Assembly: GCA_944324805.1 (NCBI GenBank)
Contig: CALUXS010000001.1
Location: 186,001-250,000 of the forward strand
DNA: 64,000 bases
Origin: an uncultured Acholeplasmatales bacterium
Lineage (GTDB): Bacteria > Bacillota_I > Bacilli_A > Acholeplasmatales > Anaeroplasmataceae
Reading direction: 5' to 3'
Part shown: positions 47,822-57,602 of the stretch, one piece after another
How the letters are laid out: every line of letters begins with the position of its first letter
How positions within the stretch are numbered: the stretch's first letter is position 1
Made by a program: the position numbers and the translations under genes
Notes under the pieces: generated by a model
What the model was told of the DNA's origin: nothing
What the model saw: the letters and a program-made list of their open reading frames with translations, nothing else
Databases searched by the model: none

Positions 47822-49654
47822 TTGTTTGATATAAATGAAATAAAAAATCCTGAGTTTATTAAAAACTTATCATACAAAGAAAAAATTGCTTTAGCAGAAG
47901 ATATAAGAAAGTTCCTAATTGAAAATTTAAGTAAAACAGGTGGTCATTTAGCTAGTAATTTAGGAGTAGTTGAATTAATGATTGCACTCTATTCTATATT
48001 TGATTATAAAAATGATCAATTTATTTTTGATGTAGGACACCAAGCATATGTTCATAAAATTTTTACAGGTAGAGCGAAAGATTTTCCTACATTAAGAAAA
48101 TATAAGGGATTATCAGGATATATTAATAGAAAGGAATCTCCTTATGATATTTGGGAATCAGGACATTCTTCAACATCAATTTCTGCTTTATCAGGTTTAA
48201 TGCTTGCAAATGGAAAAAATGCCCAAAAAAGAGTTATTGCGATAATTGGTGATGCTTCAATTGTTAATGGAGTTTCTCTTGAGGCTCTCAATTATTTAGG
48301 TGGTTTAAAGGATTATGCCCCAATTATTATATTAAATGATAATAAAATGGGAATAAGCAAAAGTGTTGGTTCCTTAACTATGGTATTTAATCGACTTCGA
48401 AGTAAAAAAATTGTTAGGAAAGTTAAAAAAATCACGAATAATATATTTCCTAAATGGTTTACTAACGAGGTTCATAAAGTAAAAAGAGGAATTAAGGGTT
48501 ATATTCAACGCGACAATATTTTTGAGGATTTAGGATTTGATTATTATGGACCAATTGATGGACATGATTTAAAGGCTTTGACAAAAACATTTGAACGCGT
48601 CAAGGATATAGATGGTCCTGTTATAATACATATTTTAACTAATAAAGGTAAAGGATATCAGTTTGCTGAAGCAGATGACTATGGCACATTTCATGGAGTT
48701 GGACCTTTTAACATAGAAACAGGTATGCCTTTGAAATTACCTAAAGAAAACGAACATACATATAGCGAAATAGTAACAGAAGCTTTGTGTAAATTACGCC
48801 AAGAAAATGAATTTTATGTAATAACTCCAGCTATGAAGGTTGGGGCAATGCTTGATAAGTTTGCCAATCAATATCCTGATAATTTTATTGATGTAGGTAT
48901 AGCAGAAGAACATGCAACTGTAATGTCTGCTGGCTTGGCATTAGGTGGAAAAAAACCAATCTTATTGATGTATTCTACATTTGCTCAAAGAGCATATGAT
49001 TATTTTTTGAACGATATTTGTAGACAAAATTTACCAGTAATTATTGGATTAGATAGAGCAGGTGTAGTTGGTGCAGATGGTTCAACTCATCAGGGAATTT
49101 ATGATGTATCTATGTTTAGTGGTATGCCGTTTGTAAAAATTGTGATGCCTAGGAATAGTTATGAAATAATGGGAGTATTCAATACGGCTTTAAAAGAAAA
49201 TTGCCCTGTTGTTATACGCTATCCACGTTCTACTGAAAAAATTGATTTTTCAAAATATGAAATAGTTAGTACGCCATTTGAATGGGAAATAATTCATGAT
49301 GGTAATAAAGGAATTGTATTAAGCTACGGTCCTGATTTAAATCGTATACTTGATATCGTTTTAAAAAATGGTTTAGATGTTATGGTTGTTAATGCAAGAA
49401 TAATTAAACCTATTGATTATAATCTTTTTGAAAAACTCGAGGCTTTAAATTTACCATATTTAATAATTGAAGAAGTAGTTGAAAGTGGTTCTTTATATGA
49501 AAAAATATGTTCATTGACAAAACAAAATGTTTATAAAATAAATTTTGGCTTTGATACAATTTTGCCACATGGTAGTATAAATGAAGTGCTTAATGATTAT
49601 GGCTTTAGTGATAATAATATAATTAAGGAAATTAAAAAATTATATGAGAATTGA
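47822..49654 (+). CDS. dxs: 1-deoxy-D-xylulose-5-phosphate synthase
   Basis: A 610-residue thiamine-diphosphate enzyme, first step of the MEP pathway (pyruvate plus glyceraldehyde 3-phosphate). GGHLASNLGVVELM, the ThDP motif from GDASIVNGVSLEALN to NDNKMGIS, then IDVGIAEEHATVMSAGLAL and the C-terminal transketolase domain are all present. AAAGGTGAT is followed by TTG at 47822, the chosen start; GTG 47813 overlaps the ribosome site. TPP supply ties it to thiN and thiT nearby. Confidence 0.95.
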   Translation: MFDINEIKNPEFIKNLSYKEKIALAEDIRKFLIENLSKTGGHLASNLGVVELMIALYSIFDYKNDQFIFDVGHQAYVHKIFTGRAKDFPTLRKYKGLSGYINRKESPYDIWESGHSSTSISALSGLMLANGKNAQKRVIAIIGDASIVNGVSLEALNYLGGLKDYAPIIILNDNKMGISKSVGSLTMVFNRLRSKKIVRKVKKITNNIFPKWFTNEVHKVKRGIKGYIQRDNIFEDLGFDYYGPIDGHDLKALTKTFERVKDIDGPVIIHILTNKGKGYQFAEADDYGTFHGVGPFNIETGMPLKLPKENEHTYSEIVTEALCKLRQENEFYVITPAMKVGAMLDKFANQYPDNFIDVGIAEEHATVMSAGLALGGKKPILLMYSTFAQRAYDYFLNDICRQNLPVIIGLDRAGVVGADGSTHQGIYDVSMFSGMPFVKIVMPRNSYEIMGVFNTALKENCPVVIRYPRSTEKIDFSKYEIVSTPFEWEIIHDGNKGIVLSYGPDLNRILDIVLKNGLDVMVVNARIIKPIDYNLFEKLEALNLPYLIIEEVVESGSLYEKICSLTKQNVYKINFGFDTILPHGSINEVLNDYGFSDNNIIKEIKKLYEN

Positions 49655-50405
49655 TTTATATTTAGTAGAAAAAGGTTATTTTGATTCAAGAACCAAAGCT
49701 CAAAGAGCATTAAGTTCAGGGGTAATAAAGGTTAATGATAAAATTATTACAAAAGGTTCGTATGAAATAGAAGGAAATGAAAATATTTTAATTCTAGAGG
49801 ATGTAATGCCTTATGTATCTCAAGGTGGATTCAAACTTGAAGGGGCAATAAAAGCCTTTAACTTGAATTTTAATGATAAAGTTATTTTAGATATTGGGGC
49901 ATCAACAGGAGGTTTTACAGATTGTAGTTTACAAAATGGTGCTAAGCTTGTCTATGCTGTTGATGTAGGTACTTCACAATTAGTAGATAAATTAAAACAA
50001 GACAAGAGAGTAATTTCATTAGAAAATACAAATATTAATACACTTCCTTACATTCCTAATAAGATTGATATAATTACAATGGATGTATCTTTTGTGAGCG
50101 TTACAAAGCTAGTAGATGCACTTGATTATTATATGAATGAGGCATCATATTTAGTATTGTTAATCAAGCCACAATTTGAACTAGGTAAGATTAAATTTAA
50201 AAATGGAATAGTTAAGGATAAAAAAATGTATTTAAATGCTATATTAAGTGTTAATGCAGCTTTGAATAGTAAAAATTTATACATTAATAAGCTAATTTAT
50301 TCACCTATTAAAGGTGGAAGCGGAAATAAAGAATTTTTGGCCTTAGTGAGTAGAAATTTTTCTAAACCTTTAAATTTTTTGTCTATTATAAATAGTGAAA
50401 GCTGA
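49644..50405 (+). CDS. tlyA: TlyA-family rRNA (cytidine-2'-O)-methyltransferase
   Basis: 253 residues: an N-terminal S4 RNA-binding domain (MRIDLYLVEKGYFDSRTKAQ) and an FtsJ-like methyltransferase from about 60 on, with ILDIGASTGGFTDCSLQNGA, YAVDVGTSQL, TMDVSFVSV and LIKPQFELG. It methylates ribosomal RNA; older annotations call it hemolysin A or YqxC. It overlaps dxs by 11 bp. Confidence 0.93.
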   Translation: MRIDLYLVEKGYFDSRTKAQRALSSGVIKVNDKIITKGSYEIEGNENILILEDVMPYVSQGGFKLEGAIKAFNLNFNDKVILDIGASTGGFTDCSLQNGAKLVYAVDVGTSQLVDKLKQDKRVISLENTNINTLPYIPNKIDIITMDVSFVSVTKLVDALDYYMNEASYLVLLIKPQFELGKIKFKNGIVKDKKMYLNAILSVNAALNSKNLYINKLIYSPIKGGSGNKEFLALVSRNFSKPLNFLSIINSES

Positions 50406-50415
50406 GTGATTATGA

Positions 50416-52101
50416 ATGCTAGAAAAATTACAAGTTAAAAATTTTGCAATTATTGAAGATCTCAGTATCGAATTTACTAAAGGAATGAATGTAATTACTG
50501 GCGAAACAGGAGCTGGGAAATCATTAGTAATTGATACAATACAGCTTTTATCAGGGGCTAGAGCAGATGCTGATATGATTAGATATAATGAAAAAAGTGC
50601 CTATATTTTAGGTGTTTTTTCTGATTTGAGTTCAGATTTAAAAAAAGTACTAAACCGATTAGAAATATTAAATGCTGAAAAGATTACAATTGAAAGAGAA
50701 ATTAAAGGAAGCTCTAGAAATTTAATTAAAGTTAATGGCGTAAGTATTTCATTATCAGAATTGAAAGAAATTGGTAGTCATCTTTTAGATGTTCATGTAC
50801 AGCATGACTTGTATAGGCTTTTTAATTCAGAAAATTACTTTGATTACTTAGACACGGATAATAAAAAAATCTTAGAATTGAAAAATGATTATTTAATGGC
50901 TCTTAATAAATATAATGAATCATTTATTAATTATAAAAATATTCTTAATAGTAAGAAAACTAATACTGAAAAGTTAGAATATTTACAGTATGAAAAAAAG
51001 GAACTAGAAGGGTATAATTTAAAAATAGATGAAGATATACATTTAGCTCAAGAACTAAATAAACTACGAAATTATGATAAGATTTTTACTAACTTAAAGG
51101 AAGCGTACTCACTTTTAGATAATGAAATGTATTCATTAGATAATATATATGATGCTAGCGAGCATCTATCGAACATTGAAAAGTATGAATCTCTTTATAA
51201 AGATTTATCAGAAAAAATAAAGGAAGCATATTATTTATTAGATGAAGCAAAGGGTAGTATCTATCACGAACTAAATAGTATAGATTTTGATGAGGCATCA
51301 TATGCTATGTTAGAAGAAAGAGATTTTGCTTTAACAAAACTAAAAGAGAAGTATCACCGTAGTTTGAATGACTTAATTAAGTACTACGATACTATATGTC
51401 TTGAAATTGAAAAAATTACAAATTATGACGGTCTATTATCTGATTTACATGAAAAATTAAATTCGAATGGCAAAGTGCTATATGATATAGGCGTGAAGCT
51501 TCATAATGAGAGGGTAATATTAGCGCAAAAACTTGAAGAAAATATAGTTTCAGAATGTAAAATGTTAGACTTACCTGAAATGACATTCAAAGTTAAGTTT
51601 AACGATATACCAAAATATGAATGTGAAAATAGTTCTATTTTTTTAGCAAATGGATTAGATAATATTGATTTTTTAGTTAGTTTTAATAAAGGTGAACCAC
51701 TTCGCCCGTTAGCTAAAGTTGCATCAGGAGGAGAATTAAGTAGAGTTATGTTAGCTTTTAAGAGCATTTTTTCAAGTCAAAAAAAGCTAAGTTTAATTGT
51801 ATTTGATGAAATAGATACAGGTGTCAGTGGTGAGGCAGCATTAATGATTGCCAAAAAAATCTTTGCAATTTCTAAGTCTACACCTGTTATTTGTATAACA
51901 CATCTTGCACAGGTTGCGGCAATAGCGGATACTAACTATTTTATCTATAAAGAAGAAGAAAATGAAAGAACTAAAACGTTTGTCAAAAAACTTGATTTAG
52001 AAGAAAAAATTGTAAAAATAGCTCAAATGCTTAGTGGAAATCAACTAAGTAGTTTTGCAATAATGCATGCAAAAGAATTAATAAATAAAAAAAATAACTG
52101 A
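50416..52101 (+). CDS. recN: DNA repair protein RecN
   Basis: A 561-residue SMC-like ATPase recruited early to double-strand breaks. FAIIEDLSIEFTKGMNVITG with ETGAGKSLVID is the N-terminal half, a coiled coil follows (about 160-370), and VASGGELSRVMLAFK and IVFDEIDTGVSGEAAL form the C-terminal half, with ITHLAQVAA. GAGTGATT precedes the ATG. The arginine repressor gene that commonly lies before recN in Bacilli is not here. Confidence 0.95.
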   Translation: MLEKLQVKNFAIIEDLSIEFTKGMNVITGETGAGKSLVIDTIQLLSGARADADMIRYNEKSAYILGVFSDLSSDLKKVLNRLEILNAEKITIEREIKGSSRNLIKVNGVSISLSELKEIGSHLLDVHVQHDLYRLFNSENYFDYLDTDNKKILELKNDYLMALNKYNESFINYKNILNSKKTNTEKLEYLQYEKKELEGYNLKIDEDIHLAQELNKLRNYDKIFTNLKEAYSLLDNEMYSLDNIYDASEHLSNIEKYESLYKDLSEKIKEAYYLLDEAKGSIYHELNSIDFDEASYAMLEERDFALTKLKEKYHRSLNDLIKYYDTICLEIEKITNYDGLLSDLHEKLNSNGKVLYDIGVKLHNERVILAQKLEENIVSECKMLDLPEMTFKVKFNDIPKYECENSSIFLANGLDNIDFLVSFNKGEPLRPLAKVASGGELSRVMLAFKSIFSSQKKLSLIVFDEIDTGVSGEAALMIAKKIFAISKSTPVICITHLAQVAAIADTNYFIYKEEENERTKTFVKKLDLEEKIVKIAQMLSGNQLSSFAIMHAKELINKKNN

Positions 52102-52116
52102 TAAATATCAGTTATT
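52087..52116 (-). terminator. terminator between recN and the HAD gene
   Basis: AATAACTGATA/TATCAGTTATT stem across both stops. The minus strand ends in a run of eight T, so it mainly serves the HAD transcript. Confidence 0.75.
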
Positions 52117-52917
52117 AAATACAAAGCGTTCAAATGCTTTAGCAACACCACTATGTTCGTTATCATCTGTTTGGTATTTAGCAGCTTCCTTAATATAAGG
52201 GAAGCTGTTTTTCATTGCAACACCATATCCAGCTTTTATAATCATATTTAAATCATTTCCGGCATCACCAATTGCCATAACATTTTCCATATCAATGTTT
52301 AAATATGCCGAAAGTTTTTCTAGTGCTAACCCTTTATCTGTTTCTTTATTTAAGAATTCAAGGAATATTAGCGAACTTCTAACCATAGAATAGTCTTCAA
52401 AAAAATGAGGGTCAATAGTATTTTCAATATTATCTAGTTTTTCCTTTTCATCAACTAGCATTACCTTTAAAAAACTATCATCATCATTTATTTTACAAAA
52501 ATCAAACAAATGATCAGGAACCTTATTAATTCTTGATTCAACATCTGTATAAGGATTATGCTTAGGAGTAATTAATTCTTCATTATCTCTAAAGGCATGA
52601 ATATTAACATTGTTTAAAATGGAAAAAGAATATAAATCTTTAGCAAGCTTTCCATCTACATTACGAGAAAAAATTAATTCTTGCGTTCCAACATTTAGAA
52701 CTTTAGCTCCATTATAGCAAATTACATAATCAGAATCACTTAGTAAATCTAAGGTTTCTAAAACTGGTCTAACGCCACAAAAAGGTCTGCCTGTTGCGAT
52801 TACAACTTTAACTCCCATTTGTTTTGCTTTTTTTATAGCATTAATATTATCTAAACTTATGTTCTTTTTACTATCAAAAAGAGTTCCATCTAAATCAATT
52901 GCGACTAGTTTAACCAT
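52108..52917 (-). CDS. Cof-type HAD phosphatase
   Basis: A 269-residue cytosolic phosphatase, class IIB. AIDLDGTLFDSKKNIS has the nucleophile Asp pair, VVIATGRPFCGV motif II, and AIGDAGNDLNMI motif III with metal ligands. It dephosphorylates sugar phosphates or similar metabolites; specificity unknown. ATG 52917 with AGGAA upstream is preferred over a frame opening at 52953. It is cotranscribed with the small protein upstream. Confidence 0.9.
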   Translation of the reverse strand: MVKLVAIDLDGTLFDSKKNISLDNINAIKKAKQMGVKVVIATGRPFCGVRPVLETLDLLSDSDYVICYNGAKVLNVGTQELIFSRNVDGKLAKDLYSFSILNNVNIHAFRDNEELITPKHNPYTDVESRINKVPDHLFDFCKINDDDSFLKVMLVDEKEKLDNIENTIDPHFFEDYSMVRSSLIFLEFLNKETDKGLALEKLSAYLNIDMENVMAIGDAGNDLNMIIKAGYGVAMKNSFPYIKEAAKYQTDDNEHSGVAKAFERFVFNN

Positions 52918-52927
52918 ATATAAATTC

Positions 52928-53104
52928 CTATACTGATAATAAACTATTAACAATCATATATATAACTAAAGCTAAAGAACCAATAACCATAGCAATAACT
53001 AAAGTGCTAATGATAATTTTTCCTGAAAGACGTTTTGTAGGACTAACATATGATTTTTCTACAGGTTTATTATTTTTATTAGTGTTTTTGTTTGTTTTAG
53101 CCAT
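52928..53104 (-). CDS. small basic single-span membrane protein
   Basis: 58 residues: a Lys/Asn-rich N-terminus, then SPTKRLSGKIIISTLVIAMV and a membrane helix to about residue 54. AGGTGG lies 4-5 bases before the ATG (a GTG at 53113 is possible). Family not recognised. It lies 10 bp before the HAD gene on the same strand. Confidence 0.65.
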   Translation of the reverse strand: MAKTNKNTNKNNKPVEKSYVSPTKRLSGKIIISTLVIAMVIGSLALVIYMIVNSLLSV

Positions 53105-53134
53105 TTCATCCACCTACCATAAAATATATAAATA

Positions 53135-53143
53135 TGCTATAAT
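53135..53143 (+). promoter_or_regulatory. extended -10 promoter for dinB
   Basis: TGCTATAAT, about 38 bp before the ATG. No obvious LexA/DinR-type box (GAAC-N4-GTTC) was seen. Confidence 0.55.
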
Positions 53144-53180
53144 ATTATAGCCTAAAAGGAACTAAAAAGGAAGATGTAAG

Positions 53181-54452
53181 ATGGAAAAAAGCAAAAATAA
53201 AGCCAAAATAATTTTTCATATAGATATGAATGCTTTTTTTTGTTCAGTAGCAGAAATATATAATCCAGCTCTTCGCAACACTGCATTTGCGATAGGTAGA
53301 GAAAATTCTACTTACGGTGTTATTTCGACTGCATCATATGAAGCTAGAAAATATGGTATACATAGTGGAATGTCTCTAAAAGAGGCATATAATTTATTGC
53401 CAACTTTAAATGTAGTTTCATTGCCGTATGATTATTATTTAGATTATCATAAAAAATTTGTAAATTTATTAGAAGAATATACAAATTTAATTGAAATAGG
53501 ATCAATAGATGAGGCATATATTGATATGACAGAATGCTCATTAAAGAAGCATCCTTTAGTATTGGCAAAAGAAATACAAACAAGGATTTTACAAAAATTT
53601 AAACTACCATGTTCGATAGGAATTGCTCCTACTTTATTTTTAGCAAAAATGGCAAGCGATTTAAAAAAACCTCTAGGAATAAGTGTCTTACGTAAAAGAG
53701 AGGTTGCAAAAATATTATATCCTCTTCCTGTAAAAGATATTTTTGGCATTGGTAAAAAAACATATCCAAAGTTTGAGGAAATTGGAATAGATACTATTGG
53801 AAAATTTGTTGATGAAAAAAATAAGTCTAAAATCTTAAAAATAATATCAGAAGAATACTATCAAGACGTCCTTAATAGATTATCTGGAAAAAGTAGAAAT
53901 TATATTGAAAAAGAGCATTATGTTGCAAATGAAAGTATCTCTACAATGCAAACATATGATAGAAGACTTATTGGGGAAGATGAAATACTATACGAACTAC
54001 GATTATTAACAAAAGAAATGCATGAAAGATTGATAAAAGAGAATTACTTGACAAGAACAATTTCAATTACCTTACGAGACTTATCATTTAAAACAATAAC
54101 TAGAAGTAAAAGTATTGATTATACAAATGATTTTTACTTAATATATGACATAGTTACTGATTTATTTATTGATAATTACAATGATGAGACAATTAGATTA
54201 CTAGGAGTAGGATTTTCTAATTTGATTAAAGAAAATCTTTTGCCTAAGGATTATAATTTATTTAATTTACCTACTGAAGAGGAAAAAAGAGAAAATATTA
54301 CAAAAATAATGCAAGAATTTCAAAAACGTTTTGGAAATAATGCCTTATTTTATGGTAAGGACTCTAAAAATTCTTTGATTTCTAACACGAGTGAAAATGG
54401 AGTAGAGGCACCAGAGGTAATTGAAACAGAACGAACATTATTAAATTCATAG
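53181..54452 (+). CDS. dinB: DNA polymerase IV
   Basis: A 423-residue Y-family translesion polymerase. IIFHIDMNAFFCSVAEIYNP holds the first metal Asp, YGVISTASYEARKYGIHSGM the finger region, IEIGSIDEAYIDMTE the catalytic Asp-Glu pair, and CSIGIAPTLFLAKMASDLKKP a palm motif. AAGGAAG precedes the ATG. The last 103 bp overlap ispH on the opposite strand. Confidence 0.94.
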   Translation: MEKSKNKAKIIFHIDMNAFFCSVAEIYNPALRNTAFAIGRENSTYGVISTASYEARKYGIHSGMSLKEAYNLLPTLNVVSLPYDYYLDYHKKFVNLLEEYTNLIEIGSIDEAYIDMTECSLKKHPLVLAKEIQTRILQKFKLPCSIGIAPTLFLAKMASDLKKPLGISVLRKREVAKILYPLPVKDIFGIGKKTYPKFEEIGIDTIGKFVDEKNKSKILKIISEEYYQDVLNRLSGKSRNYIEKEHYVANESISTMQTYDRRLIGEDEILYELRLLTKEMHERLIKENYLTRTISITLRDLSFKTITRSKSIDYTNDFYLIYDIVTDLFIDNYNDETIRLLGVGFSNLIKENLLPKDYNLFNLPTEEEKRENITKIMQEFQKRFGNNALFYGKDSKNSLISNTSENGVEAPEVIETERTLLNS

Positions 54453-55210
54453 TTTTTTAAGTCAGCTAGGCAATTGACAAAAATTGCCTTTTGCTTTTTT
54501 GAAGCCAATTCAAATAATCTTTTTGAATTTGAACTAGCTTTGTCGCCAACGACGATACATAAATCGGTGGTAGGTTGATTAATAACAGCAAGTTGTCTTT
54601 TAGTAGTTGCATCACAAATCTTATTGTCTATGATAGCTTTTGGATATTTTTCCTTAATTTTTGTAAAAATTGTTTCTAAATCAATTGTACTTAATGTAGT
54701 TTGATTGGTAACATAAATTTTATCACTTTTAATATTTAGATTATTAATATCCTCTAATGTAGAAACGAGATTTGTATTTTTTACTTGCTTTAATGAAGCA
54801 ATTGTTTCAGCATGATTCTTTTTTCCAATGTAAATTATAGTATAACCATTATTGTGGTAATCAATAATTCGCTTGTGTATCAAATTAACATATGGGCATG
54901 TTGCATCAATTATCCTAAGTTTTTTTTTCGTTGCTATATCAAATGCCTCAGGACTAGAACCGTGAGCTTGAAAAATTATTGTTCCGGTTTCAATCTCATC
55001 TAGGTATTCCTCTTTAGTCTTATCACCTTCTGGAAGAAGAATTACACCCTTTTTTTTATAGAAGTCGATAATATATTGATTATGAATAATTTCTCCTAAT
55101 AAGTAAATTGGTCTAGGAAGGCTCGAATCTAATAATGCTTTGTCAATTTTATCAAGAGCATTGCTTACCCCTTTACAATATCCTTGTGGATTTAATAGTT
55201 TAACAATCAT
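54350..55210 (-). CDS. ispH: 4-hydroxy-3-methylbut-2-enyl diphosphate reductase
   Basis: A 286-residue Fe-S enzyme, last step of the MEP pathway, giving IPP and DMAPP. The three cluster Cys are in PQGYCKGVSNA, IIDATCPYVN and IIDNKICDATTKRQ. ILGEIIHN-like LLGEIIHNQYII and FQAHGSSPEAFD fit the family. AAGGAA precedes ATG 55210; the frame opens earlier at 55231. It ends SGASTPFSLVLEIKEF, a normal C-terminus, so the overlap with dinB is genuine. Confidence 0.94.
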   Translation of the reverse strand: MIVKLLNPQGYCKGVSNALDKIDKALLDSSLPRPIYLLGEIIHNQYIIDFYKKKGVILLPEGDKTKEEYLDEIETGTIIFQAHGSSPEAFDIATKKKLRIIDATCPYVNLIHKRIIDYHNNGYTIIYIGKKNHAETIASLKQVKNTNLVSTLEDINNLNIKSDKIYVTNQTTLSTIDLETIFTKIKEKYPKAIIDNKICDATTKRQLAVINQPTTDLCIVVGDKASSNSKRLFELASKKQKAIFVNCLADLKNYEFNNVRSVSITSGASTPFSLVLEIKEFLESLP

Positions 55211-55298
55211 ATATGGATATTCCTTTCTCATAATTAATATTTGATGTTTTCTTATAGTAGATTATAACAAAAAAGTTAATCAGTGGTATAGATATTGC

Positions 55299-55327
55299 TT
55301 GAAAAAATAAAAAAAATAAGCTAAAAT
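55299..55327 (+). promoter_or_regulatory. promoter for the DEAD-box helicase
   Basis: TTGAAA (55299-55304), a 17-bp spacer and TAAAAT (55322-55327). GGAGGG follows before the ATG. On the other strand TGTTATAAT (55261-55269) may serve ispH. Confidence 0.7.
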
Positions 55328-55350
55328 AGCGTGATAGAGGAGGGATTACT

Positions 55351-56658
55351 ATGCAAAATATAGAACTATTAAAGAAAGATTATTTGCAAAAAGCAGTTTC
55401 AGCTTTGGGGTTTACAAGTTTTACAAAGGTTCAATTAGAGACTTTTAAAGCACTTAAAGAAAATCGTAATATTCTAGTTCGCTCTAAAACTGGTAGTGGA
55501 AAGACACATGCTTTTTTGATTCCTATTTTTAATAATTTAGACGAAGAATTAAATCAAGTACAAGCATTGATATTAGCACCAACAAATGAGTTGGCCTTAC
55601 AACTATATAATGTAACAAAACAAATTACAAGCTATTCTAAAAAAAATATTGATGTTAGATTATATGATTCAAATTTAAATGGAAATTTAGAAGAAGAAAA
55701 ATTGAAAAATAAACAGCCACAAATTGTAATTGGTACACCTGGTAAAGTTTACGATTTAGTAGTTAAAAGAAATGCGTTAAAGGCCTATAAAACAAATTAT
55801 TTCGTTGTAGATGAAGCTGATATGTCATTTGAACAAGGATTCCAAAATGAATTAGATGAATTAGCAGTTATCGTTAAGGATAGTAGGATGATGTTTTTTT
55901 CCGCAACTATCCATGAAAAAATACTTTCTGCTATTAGAAAGTATTTAAAAAATCCTGTATATATTGATTTAAATGATACTTTTGAAAATAAAATTTCGCA
56001 CATTTGGATTCCTATTAAGCATAATACAAGAATTTTTATTTTAGAAGAGTTACTTAAGGTAATTAATCCATATTTAGCAATTATTTTTGTAAATAAAAAA
56101 GAAAATGTACCATTTGTATATTCATCTTTAGCTAGATTAAATTATAACGTATGTATGCTACATGGTGATATGCCTATTAGAGAAAGAAAAAGAATACTAA
56201 AGGAAATAACAAATTTACGTTATCAGTATATAGTTGCTTCAGACATTGCAGCAAGAGGTATTGATATTCCTGGTGTTTCACATGTTATTTCATATGAATT
56301 ACCATACGATTATGAATTTTATGTTCATAGAAGTGGTCGCTGTGGAAGAATGGGGCAAAGTGGCACTTGCTATGCACTTTATGATAATCTTGATGATAAC
56401 TATTTGAATTTGCTTTCTAAAAAGGGAGTTAAGCCAGAATATTTTGAGGTTGTTTCTGGAGAATTAAAGCCTTATAAAGGAAGAAATGTTAGACAAAGTA
56501 GATTAGCACCTAAAACTAATTACATTGCTTTAGCAGAAAAACATATTCCTAAAAGTAAAAAAGTAAAACCAGGATACAAGAAAAAGCGACAGGCAGAGGT
56601 TATAAAATTGGCTGAAAAATTAAAGAAAAATGATATTAAAAGGGGAAAAAGAAAATGA
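55351..56658 (+). CDS. DEAD-box RNA helicase
   Basis: 435 residues. Q-motif region FTSFTKVQLETFKAL, Walker A RSKTGSGKTHAF, LAPTNELALQ, VIGTPGKVYDL, VVDEADMSFEQG, FFSATIHEK, then IVASDIAARGIDIPGVSHVI and HRSGRCGRMGQ in the second RecA domain, and a basic tail (KKKRQAEVI...KRGKRK) for RNA binding. It acts in ribosome assembly or mRNA decay, of the CshB kind. It overlaps the DegV gene by 4 bp. Confidence 0.93.
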   Translation: MQNIELLKKDYLQKAVSALGFTSFTKVQLETFKALKENRNILVRSKTGSGKTHAFLIPIFNNLDEELNQVQALILAPTNELALQLYNVTKQITSYSKKNIDVRLYDSNLNGNLEEEKLKNKQPQIVIGTPGKVYDLVVKRNALKAYKTNYFVVDEADMSFEQGFQNELDELAVIVKDSRMMFFSATIHEKILSAIRKYLKNPVYIDLNDTFENKISHIWIPIKHNTRIFILEELLKVINPYLAIIFVNKKENVPFVYSSLARLNYNVCMLHGDMPIRERKRILKEITNLRYQYIVASDIAARGIDIPGVSHVISYELPYDYEFYVHRSGRCGRMGQSGTCYALYDNLDDNYLNLLSKKGVKPEYFEVVSGELKPYKGRNVRQSRLAPKTNYIALAEKHIPKSKKVKPGYKKKRQAEVIKLAEKLKKNDIKRGKRK

Positions 56659-57524
56659 GTTATGTTATTGTTACAGATTCAACAACTGATTTACCAGCTA
56701 AATTTGTTGAAGAGAATAATATTGTAGTTATACCTATGCATTTTCAATTAGATGATGTAGAATATGTTAATTATTTAGATGGAAGAGAACTTAGTCCTAG
56801 TGATTTTTATGCAGCGATGCGAAGTGGATCAATGACTAAAACATCTCAATTAACTATTCCTGATATTGAGCAAACATATAGAAAAATATTAAGTGAAGGT
56901 AATGATATCCTAGGAATTGGATTTTCATCTGCACTCTCTGGTACATTTAATGCTATGCGTTTGGCAACAGAAGAATTGAGGGAAGAATTTCCTGATAGAA
57001 AAATAAATATAATTGATTCTAAATGTGCCTCTTTAGGTGAAGGATTATTTGTTTTTTATGCAAATGAATATAAAAAACAAGGATTAAGTTTAGATGAAAC
57101 AACACAAAAATTAATTGATTTGTTACCTCATTTAGTACATTGGTTTACCGTTGATGATATTGAGACATTAAGACGTGGTGGAAGGGTTACTAATGTTCAA
57201 GCATTCTTGGCGAAATTAACTAAAATAAAGCCGGTTTTACATGTTGATAATGAAGGTAGATTAATTCCCGTTTATAAAAAAATTGGCCGTCGTCAAGCAC
57301 TAAAACAACTTGTAGATGAACTTGCAAAATCAATTGATAGATCATATAAGCAAACAATAATGATTGGTCATGGTGATTGTTATGAGGATGCTGAATATGT
57401 AGCAACAAAGGTAAAGGAAGTTGCTGATGTAAAAGAAGTTGTAATTAATAATATAGGTCCTGTTATTGGTGCTCATTCCGGACCTGGAACTGTAGCTTTG
57501 TTCTTTGTTGGTAAGGAAAGATAA
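56655..57524 (+). CDS. DegV family fatty-acid-binding protein
   Basis: 289 residues. YVIVTDSTTDLPAKFVEENN, then MTKTSQLTIPDIEQTYRKIL with the conserved Thr-Ser, LGIGFSSALSGTFNAM, INIIDSKCASLGEGL and IGPVIGAHSGPGTVALFF define DegV/FakB-type proteins, which hold a fatty acid for phosphorylation by FakA. The start is coupled to the helicase (ATGA). Confidence 0.93.
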   Translation: MSYVIVTDSTTDLPAKFVEENNIVVIPMHFQLDDVEYVNYLDGRELSPSDFYAAMRSGSMTKTSQLTIPDIEQTYRKILSEGNDILGIGFSSALSGTFNAMRLATEELREEFPDRKINIIDSKCASLGEGLFVFYANEYKKQGLSLDETTQKLIDLLPHLVHWFTVDDIETLRRGGRVTNVQAFLAKLTKIKPVLHVDNEGRLIPVYKKIGRRQALKQLVDELAKSIDRSYKQTIMIGHGDCYEDAEYVATKVKEVADVKEVVINNIGPVIGAHSGPGTVALFFVGKER

Positions 57525-57544
57525 TATTTGTTTTTATAAAATTA

Positions 57545-57586
57545 AAAAGGAGATTGACTATACATAAGTATAATCAATCTCCTTTT
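57545..57586. terminator. bidirectional terminator between degV-like and glgC genes
   Basis: Long stem AAAAGGAGATTGA/TCAATCTCCTTTT with an inner TATAC/GTATA pair and an ATAA loop. The genes are convergent. Confidence 0.85.
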
Positions 57587-57602
57587 ATTATTAATATAAA
57601 CT

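Noticed and set aside
53101-53181. LexA/SOS box upstream of dinB
   Set aside because: No GAAC-N4-GTTC-like site was found near the promoter.
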